NCBI GenBank assembly: GCA_028565635.1
Contig: JAOXYB010034429.1
Coordinates: 1 to 10,780 of the forward strand
From: Phoronis ovalis
Lineage: Eukaryota > Phoronida > Phoronidae
Length of the DNA stretch: 10,780 nt
Reading direction: 5' to 3'
The notes beneath the pieces were generated by a model, which was not told the DNA's origin, ran no database searches, and saw only the letters and a list, made by a program, of their open reading frames with translations. Shown here piece by piece: positions 1-9,500 of the stretch. Every line of letters begins with the position of its first letter. The stretch's first letter is position 1. The translations under genes and the position numbers were made by a program.

Positions 1-417
1 TCCACCCCACCACCTATAATATGTATTTAAGTACGATACCCACCACCCGTAATATTTCTATTCAACTGCCGTCCGCCGCCCCCGTACAATTGAAAGCGGA
101 ACAGCCCTAAGCTAATTTCTATCCTGTGTATTTTACGACAGCTAGGAAAGTAAAATACCCAAAATATAATGCCACTTCAAAGTGAGGCAATTATGTGTTT
201 CAGATATGAAGCTCTTATTCTGTAAGAGTTGTAAACAGTAGTACCCTTAGCACTTACGCTTAACAACAACCTGATTAGATAGTTAATTAAAGGTGATCAC
301 GTGTTATAATGTCATCTAAAACAGTAATTAATTGTGATTACACTATTAAGGCAGCAAACAGATGTTAAGGTGATGGTCTAGGTATCTGTATTTATAAATA
401 ATGTTTTTTTCTTGTAG
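1..417 (+). other. CNOT1: 3' part of an upstream CNOT1 intron
   Basis: No segment matches the CNOT1 sequence expected before exon 1. It ends in a T-rich tract and acceptor (401-417). The first 90 bases are C-rich on this strand, with an imperfect direct repeat: a roughly 19-nt unit at 4-22 resembles 38-55. A GTGATCACGTG-type double palindrome lies near 294-304. Nothing else is recognised. Confidence 0.85.
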
Positions 418-528
418 TCTGTAAACATGCCTGGTGGCGGCTTATGGAATGACAAACCAGAGAAAGTTGACAATGGAGGAATAAATACTTGGAACGTTGA
501 GGTTTTTGTTAACGTTGTTCAAGATCTG
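418..528 (+). CDS. CNOT1: CNOT1 exon 1 of window (N-terminal HEAT region)
   Basis: 111 nt, phase 0 at both ends, residues 1-37. It follows the acceptor tttcttgtag and ends at donor gtaagc. It encodes a Gly-rich loop with [11 protein letters not shown], then [14 protein letters not shown]. This corresponds to the vertebrate stretch with GSGIWSDGK and TWNVEVLIDVLKEL. It opens the second half of the N-terminal HEAT array, part of the arm that carries CNOT10-CNOT11 in vertebrates. The loop is less conserved than the helix. An ATG at 427-429 is an internal methionine, not the translation start. Confidence 0.9.
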
Positions 529-3500
529 GTAAGCTGCCTTTCGTGCAATTGTAACTTGTGTTGGAAAATGTTAATATTATATATCATGATTGTCTGTCTG
601 TGAGTGTTATTCGTAGTTTGCTTATTGTTATTCTAGAATGTAAATTATAACTACATGTAAGCCTGCTAATGCCAAAATACATGCAATAATGTGACTGGTT
701 GGGCTAACAAAATGAGAATGGCTCACTGTATTATGGCCGTGTTACTATCTCGGGTACAAATTTATGATTAGATTCCTAAAGTTTTATGATGCACCATTTT
801 TAAGGTCGGCCAATTTTTAAATCATTTACGGGCCATCAAGACATAAAATTAAGATACTATGATAACAATGCGAATTTAAAAAAATAAGTATTATAGAAAC
901 ATTACAAACTAGTGCGGCGTGCATTGCAATAATCCTGGAAAGACACAATAATTTCAAGTAACTCTGACAATCCAGACTGAACTACTTGAAGCTTTATCCT
1001 AAAAAAAGCTGTAAAACAATATCTGCTTCAGTTTACTGTATTTGATGTGTCTCAGAAATACATATGTCCTAATTATAGGCTCCTCACTTAAAGTGGCGTG
1101 ATGTCGTCAGCGAGCTGGATCATCCCGGCTTTTCAGTCTCAGGTAAAACTGGCCTACGGCTCCTTATGGAAGCTTTATTTCGAGGATTACACGACACATT
1201 TCCTATTGAACTGATATACAGACAATGGAACAACACAGAAGGACAGTTGTCATTGATCAGCAACTGTCTGAAACACAGTGACTTATTCTGTCTCGCTGAT
1301 TATCCATATCACCCTGTCCAGACTGACGTACTGAAGACGCCACCTGATGATGAGAACAGAGACGTTGCTACGTGGTAAGGAGACTATCCTAAAAATATAA
1401 ATAAAATGAATGCTATATTTTGCTGTGATGCAGTGTTCTTTGCTATCATTCAGAGAGCTGGGCATTGCTGATGTTTAAGCACAGCAACTGTTTATGGTAT
1501 TGAAAGGGGAGAGCATTTTAATATCAGTCTAAACAAAAATTGCTGGTTCCGTTGCTAGCTGAATGCTTGTTTTAACTGCAAACACATAATGTCTGTTGTT
1601 TCTCTATTTTATGAATATTAACCGTTCATATTTTGTGTGCTTGTAGGAAGTCATTAGATCTGTACGAGACCTTACTTCGTCTAGCAGATGCTGGACATTA
1701 CATACAGGTTCAAGAACTGTTCAAGTTCCCCATACAACATTCTTCTGATATGTTAGTCATGGGATTATTACAGATTGTAAGTATTTTGTGCAGTGTTCAG
1801 GGTTAACAATCATGTATGATGTTACAGCAGTATATATATCTTGTGGTAATTGTCTTTATGTCAACTGTGAATCTGTGTGAATTCTGATCGTCTTGTATTC
1901 AAATTGTCTAAAGTACATGTGTATTTTTCCATTGCAGCAAACATGGAGCTCTTTGAAACACGAGATCATAGCCAGTTTAATGCCGATATTCCTGGGGAAT
2001 CATCCTAATTCTGGAATCGTGCTGCATTATGCTTGGCACTGTCAGGTAAATTCGACTAGTGTTATAGGATCGTTTAAATCTCATTAATACGGTGAAATAG
2101 TAAATATTTTAAAGTAAAATGTTTTCTACACTACTGAAAATAATTTTTTGTTATATATTTCTACTGAAACTGTAAATTTGAAAAATGTTACTAAAATTTC
2201 AAATTATATAAATTTAATTTAAATCTGCCTGATAGAGAAGATTTTATGTAACCAGTTGGTACATTTCAGGGTCAGTCAAGCACCATCCGGACTGTCATCA
2301 TGCACTCCATGGCTGAATGGTACATGAGAGATCCACATGATCAGAGCCGACTCTCTAGAATACTAGACGTTGCTCAAGATTTAAAGGTAAATTTTAAATA
2401 CCAGAATGTTAAGAATATTTGATTTTAAAGAGATTTCAACAATAAAAAAATGAGGTAAATTTTCATTTTGCTGTATAAATGTCATTATCTCAATAAGGTG
2501 ATATAAGAATATATATATTTATATCCAGTCCAAGGTGAAATGTCCTACTCTGAACAGTTCTAGCAAATGTTTATTTGCTACAGAGAGACTTTCCCTTAGT
2601 AATTTGTAGAATGTTTGTCAACTATAGGTTAAGGAAGTCTATTTTTTAATTCGTGCTGCTGATCCATTGTGAAGTATTGAATTTACTTTATTTTAGGCTT
2701 TATCCATGTTACTGAATGCTACCCCATATGCATTTGTTACTTTATTTTAGGCTTTATCCATGTTACTGAATGCTACCCCATATGCATTTGTGGTGGATCT
2801 GGCTTGTTTAGCTTCAAGAAGAGAATACTTAAAACTGGACAAGTGGCTGTCGGACAAAATAAGAGAACACGGGGTAAGTAACCTTATGTGAATTGAATTG
2901 TTATTTGGAATTCTATTTTATGTCCAATAGTTGGATGAAAAACATTGGCTTTGTTATGTTTAATAAGTGGATAGCTTATTAAATTAGTTGTTTTCAGACG
3001 GCAGAACCTGTACTGGTATTTAATAGTTCCAATAAAAAGTGCTTTATTTTCCCAGCTATCAATAAAGATGTCATGAGATGATACCTCCTGAATAGCATTT
3101 TGCAAGTTACAAGAAATGTAGTGTTTTATGTCATTTGTTATTTCGGACAAATATACACAACAGTGGGTGATGAAATTGTTTATATTTATAAGAAAGTGTG
3201 ATGTTTCCAATCAGTATTTGTTGTAATTGTAAGGAATAATACATATTGTTACATTTGGTTTCATTCTGTTCTTTTTATTCTCAATTCCAGGAACCTTTTA
3301 TACAAGTGTGCGCCAGCTTTCTGAAACGCCGTTGTCCACAGGTGATCGCTGGTGTGATTGTCGAGGAACATCCACATGCTAAGACCAATCATCTGCCACC
3401 GGAAACTGTAGCCACACTTAGGAACTGTTTACAGGCAATTTGTGGGTATGCAAATTGTGCTTTTTGCAATGCTATATTTGTTTCTATGAATTACCTTTAG

Positions 3501-6500
3501 TCCCTATACAGCATTGCGACTATTGTTGTCACTCTGCTAACTCTCAAGATGTCTACAGAGTTGCTGATTTGTCTTTTATTAGAAGTTGTCTGACAGCAGC
3601 TTCCTCTTACCGGTCATTGTCATGGTAGGCTGTCTGATTCTGGTAGTACATTTTGTTTCGTAGTTACATTAATTTTGTATAAATTGCATATTTCATTGAT
3701 CATGTTGTGGAACTACTAACAATACTTTAAACGTGTTGACACCCTTTGTCAAAGTGATATATCTATGATCCAAATCAGGGTAGGCTGTTTCTGAAAAAAA
3801 TCTGGAGAAATTATTTTCTACTGTTGCTTAGTAATGTCCTTTTTCTCCAGGAGTGTCTCTCATGAACTGGGAGAAGCTCTGCAGGCCATCATTGGCAATG
3901 CTTCACTGTTCCTGAATGCCAGAACTGGGCCTGCCGGTAGTGTCCGTGGACCAGATCCAGTCGCACCACCAACATCTGTGTTTACTACTAATCCTGTAAG
4001 TTGTGTGCTGCGTTAAGACCATTCTCCACAAACCACTGCACCTTGTCCTCTGTTCTTTATTATGGTTGTTCCTGTGTTAGGCATACTAGGAGAGGCACTT
4101 TTTAGAACACCCACCACTGAAATATTATATTCAATACCTTGGGGTGCAAAACAGCTCTGTAGTTCAGTCTGATTATTTGACTCGAGTTTTATTATCATTT
4201 GTTAAATCATTTCAGGTGCCTTATACTTCTATAATTATAAAACTTAATTAAAATTTTTAAACAATTTTCATCTTTTGTGAGCCACTTTAAACTTCATACT
4301 TATAAACGTGGCCTGCCAATCATTACATTATCGTGATTTCCTTAAGTAACTCAGAAAGGGAGGTAATAAAGCGTGACGTGTTTTTAAATGTACTTAGACT
4401 GATGCACTGACTGGGATAGGTGCCGGATTAGGCTTAGGTGGTGCCACATCTTCCCTGTCTGGATTCCCACCCAGTCTTGCTGGAACAGCACTGAACACAG
4501 CTCCAGGCTCCCCGGCTAAACCCTTACTGCCTCCGGGACCTACGCAACCCAGCTTTGCTGCTGTGCAGAATTTGACATCACAAATACAAGGTAAGCTGTT
4601 GTGAAAGCAGGAAGTTATCTATGTAGTAAGAACATCTGCAAGAGTCTTTATTACATCTATAAGTTTAAACTAAAATGTATTTTTTTAGTTTTAATAATTG
4701 AAACATTAAAAATGTCAGATGTCATGGATGAAACACTCAAAAAAGGAAACAAATCATTTTTAATATCAAGGAATGAATAAATACGGTTACATAGTTAATG
4801 TTATGGTGGAATTGTTGTATTTCCTAGAAAGTAAAGATGTTCGTGACATGTGCAGAGGTTGATACTTGAGCATCAAATCTCTTCACATGTTTGTTTTGCA
4901 TGTAGGATTGAGTTACTCTTTTTGTGCACCCTGTATTTCAGGTCTTAGTATGCAGAACACTATGACCACGGGTGCTTCAGGATCTCATGTCATACCTAGT
5001 CTTGGTGCATTAGGGCAGGCCGCAATGAAACAACAACAGCCTGGACAAGGTCTCAAACAAGGTAGGAGATATGGGATGACTTAACTTCTTTCCCCGGATA
5101 ATTATCTACAATGCCTGAGATAATACACAGATCTACACTGTCATATTAATTTGGAGTTATCCCATGACTACACCAGTAACTGAACGGAGATGAACATTTT
5201 GCTGAAGTGTTGTGTCTTGATAAACATTATGATGTACACTCCTAGCACCAAATAGTTGCTTTCCCACTTAATACATGGACTTCAACCCTTAAATTAGACT
5301 GTAGTGATTTTATACACAGATTTTTGTGCCTGTGTAGTAGCTAAAAAGCTGCTAGATGGCGAGTATTGGGATCGACCTTTTCACAGTCGCTTTTCGTGAT
5401 CACCTTTATTACATTCACGACCTAGTGTCTTTTAAAGGATTGCTGTTATGTATTGCAATATAATTGCGTTGTTTCTAGCTGCGGCTGGAGAAGTGTCGAG
5501 TATCTTCCCAGAGATGAATCAGCAGTTTGCTAAGGAGATTGAAGATGAGGCTAACTCATACTTTCAACGAATCTACAATCATCCTCCACATCCCACCATC
5601 TCTATTGATGAAGTCTTAGAAATGTTGAAACGGTTTAAGGAGTCACAACACCAGAAAGAAAGGGTAAGATACAACTGTTCAGAGTTAGAGGGTAAAATAC
5701 AACTTATTCAGAAATAGACAGTGAGATACAATCGTAAAAAAAGAATATTTTATCAGGTCACTTGTTCTGCATATGTCAATCAGTAGTATTGTCTTAATAT
5801 TGAGGTTTATAGTAAGCAGGAATTATATTTCATGCCATTATGTATCTTGCCTACAAAATTAAATTTCAAGTTTTGCCTATGGAAATGACAGTAATGGTTA
5901 ATAGCAATTTTTCCAGTTTTTCTGATCTTCCTGAAATCACTTGTATTAAGTTATTAAATTTAGTGATAATTTAGTTTGTTCAATCTAATATTACACAATA
6001 AATATAAAAATGAATTCTAAATGTTTTGTGACACACGTCTAGAATCCGGATTTCCCTTCTATTAAATTTTCAGTTATCAAGGAAATTCTGTTTATTTACT
6101 GAATCGTAGGAGCAGGTTATAATAATTTAAATAAAATTAAACTAAAATTCTGTTTAATTTGTAGGATGTGTTTGCATGCATGTTGAGGAACTTGTTCGAA
6201 GAATACAAGTTTTTCCCGCAGTATCCGGAGAAAGAACTACTTACAACCGCTGTGCTGTTTGGTGGAATCATTGAACAAGGACTGGTCACGTGAGTATTAT
6301 TTGCTTTTATATCACACGTAAATAAAGATGAAGGTTCTGTAAACAGTCGCAAGAATTGTATATTTACAAAAATATGAAAAAATCGAAATTCATTTGTTAT
6401 CCAGCAGTGACTAATAGTGTTTGCACAGTAGCTAGTAACATCTGTTAGGAAATTTAAATGTCTCGTTGCAATCTCGGAGAGAACTAGAATTCTGGTATAA

Positions 6501-9500
6501 CTTTTCCTTAAACTACACGTTATGGAGTCATTGTAATCTTATGCTATCTGTTGACTATCACCTGTATATCTTTATTTCACTGTTACTGTTATATAGGTAC
6601 ATGGCTTTAGGAATAGCTCTCCGTTACGTGTTAGAAGCTCTACGGAAACAATATGCAAGTCGAATGTACATGTTTGGTATAGCTGCTTTAGATCGGTTCA
6701 AGAGTCGTTTAAAGGACTACCCTCAATATTGTCAACATTTAGCTGCCATACCTCACTTCAGAGAATTTCCAACACACTTAATAGAGGTACGTTTTGCTGG
6801 TAGAAACTGGCCTATCAGAGGCTTAACCAACAGCGGACAGCAGGTGTCACCACTGTATTCTTGCAAAGTGCACACCGTCTTGTACATGGCTTGAGAAATT
6901 TGCTGGTTTCAGAAAAACTGAGTTTTTTAAATGTACCCTTAATGTTGCAGTTAGTTGGCCAGATTTTGTTTTGTATTCCCAATATTTTATTGAGATTAGC
7001 AGAGATAAAGAAATTACAACAAAGATTTTCAGAACGGGGAAAATAACTGGACATTGTTTCTAAAACTCTTAACCAACTGTTCACTGTTTAATACCGGATA
7101 TTTGAATTAATGACATATTTCAGTATATTGAGTATGGAGCGAGATCATTAGAACCACCAAATCGTCCCACAGGACAAAGTATTACCAACAGCCTGACACC
7201 AACCACATCTGGTACATCCTTAGCTTCCGTGACCTCTACAGTCGTTACCACAGCAACGGGAACCTCTGCTGTGACAACTGCGCCTACTACATCCACACCA
7301 ACAAACCTAATTACTAGCTCAAAGAGCTCAGTAGCAACTAAGGTAAATTATATCTTGCTTATCTTGCTGTGTTATTAAGGGGTCTTGTTAGAATTGTGTA
7401 TGGATACTGATACAGTTTATCTTGTGTTGTGTTATCAAAGCACTAGTCATTACAACTTGTCGGTGTGGCTAGTTCATGTGGATCACTGCCGGATTATATT
7501 TTATTATATTATATTTGTATGACCGTATTATACGACATTATTGTGCTCTTTTATGGTTCTAATTCTTATGACAAACTTTGACGTGATGGTATTTTCACCT
7601 TTTTAGCCATCAATTGTTAGCACTAACATTGACACGTTGATAGCTGGTACAGAAGGGAAGGAAGAGATTGGTGTGCCTCCAGAACCAATACAAGATAAAG
7701 TGTTCTTCATCTTCAACAATTTATCTCAGATGAATATGCAACAGAAGGTATACCAGATTTTAATTGATAGAGTTGTCTACATGAATAATGTTAACAGCCT
7801 TAGTTGGCTTCTTCGAAAAAAAACTCATATTGACAGAAACTTGTTAAGTAGCATAGCATATCTTTTGTTATTTATAAATAAAAGAATTGCACGTAAAACA
7901 GATTTTCTGGAGCAACTGAATTATATAAATTAAAGAAGAATTTTTTTAATCTTTAATCAGAAGTTTATACTTTTGCTGAAAAAATTCATGGATATTTATC
8001 AAAGTGTTATGTGTTAACACTATTAACAAAAGACTGAATTAATAAGGTATTTCAAGAAAACCAACACAGTATGTTTATTTACAAGTGGCACTTCATACTT
8101 GCACCAATTTCAGCTTGCTTTGTCTTCTCTTTAGTAACATTTCTTTGTTTTTCCACTTTAGGCTGAAGAACTCAAAGAGAACATTCAGGATGACCATATT
8201 CCCTGGGTTGCACAGTACTTGGTCATGAAGAGAGCTAGTATAGAACCGAATTTCCACTCGCTATATGCGAGCTTCTTAGAGACACTGAAAAGACCAGACT
8301 TAACGCATATGGTTATCCGGGAAACTTACAGAAATATTAAGGTAGGCTTGATAAAATAGACTGCACAGGTTAAAGAATTTGTCAATGGGTTGGAATGTTC
8401 ATGATAGTTTGTTTAGTTAAATGCGTCACACAGTTGAAAATTTTATTATGGGTAGCATACAACTTTCCATATTGTCTCTAAATTTTCGTCAATGAAAATT
8501 CAAGTGGTTATAAGCAGTTGTTGATAATCTATTTGTATATGTGGTGTTCTTGAACAGTAAACTTGGGTATTCTCGGGATAAATGAAACCATACTTCTGTA
8601 TCTTAACCTGTTGTACATGTATCTGTTGTTTATTAGATTCTCCTGCAGAGCGATAAAGGAGTGAACAATTTCTCTGATCGTAGTTTACTGAAGAACCTTG
8701 GACATTGGCTGGGCATGCTGACTCTGGCCAAGGACAAGCCTATCCTGTACCTGGTTAGTTTTGTTTGCTCGTGCCACCTTTGTTGCGCAATGGAATAAAT
8801 AAATGATTTACTTGTTGGATCAGTGACCTCCAGGCAGTCTCAGACGAGTACTTGTAATTAGAAGCTTGAAGCTACTATTTACACTGTAGGATAATTGCCT
8901 TAGACACATCTTGTTTCTGCATTTGACATAAATATTAAAAATTAGAGTAACAAGAAAGTACAGATTTGAAGCCTCAGTTTGGGCAGTTATCTCAAAACAT
9001 TTATAGTTTTATAGGAGGTTTTTATCTCTCCTCAACCCACAAACTGGATCACAAAGGGTTGACAGGGAAAATAAAAGTTAACTGCTTTAGTATAGCTGTT
9101 GTAAACATTTTTTGTGTATTTAACTAGTCTTATTTTATTTAGGATATAGACTTAAAGTCCCTGCTGTATGAAGCCTATCACAGAGGTGCTGATGAGCTGT
9201 TGTATGTCGTGCCTTTTGTTGCTAAAATTTTGGAGTCATGTTCTAAAAGCAGGGTAAGTTTAATAATAAGCGTATAGAATGAATTTCATCATGTCACGTC
9301 ACATCACGTCACCTACTGTTGCAGAATAGTCAACAGAATGTGGCATTCTTCAGGAACCATCCTGCTTCTTATGTTAACATTTTGCAACGCAGTAAAAATA
9401 AATGTAATAACATATTAATGCATAGAGGAAAGCCGAACACTGTCTGGTAGTAAATGCTTTTAATATAATATTAAACTAAATACCCACTTCAATATCTTAA

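Noticed and set aside
1-90. C-rich start of the window as a promoter or CpG island
   Set aside because: It lies in the middle of CNOT1, upstream of an internal exon. The composition is C-rich on one strand rather than CpG-dense, and no promoter element was seen.
2697-2750. Upstream copy of the exon 6 start as a genuine extra coding segment (18 extra codons)
   Set aside because: The unit length is a multiple of three, but reading through it hits TAG at 2748-2750. Vertebrate CNOT1 has no repeated ALSMLLN block, so it cannot be part of the normal protein.
3440-3628. Frames across intron 7 as an extra exon
   Set aside because: No similarity to CNOT1, no suitable acceptor-donor pair with correct phase, and exons 7 and 8 join perfectly without it.
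6787-6894. In-frame extension of exon 13 into the intron
   Set aside because: 35 codons then a stop, with no CNOT1 similarity. Exon 14 supplies the expected YIEYG.
7748-7933. In-frame extension of exon 15 into the intron as coding sequence
   Set aside because: It leaves the conserved CNOT1 sequence at once, while exon 16 continues the expected protein exactly after MQQK. The long open stretch fits chance in AT-rich DNA.
8790-8810. AATAAA words as an intronic polyadenylation site
   Set aside because: Such words are frequent by chance in AT-rich introns, and there is no clear downstream GT-rich element or terminal exon here.
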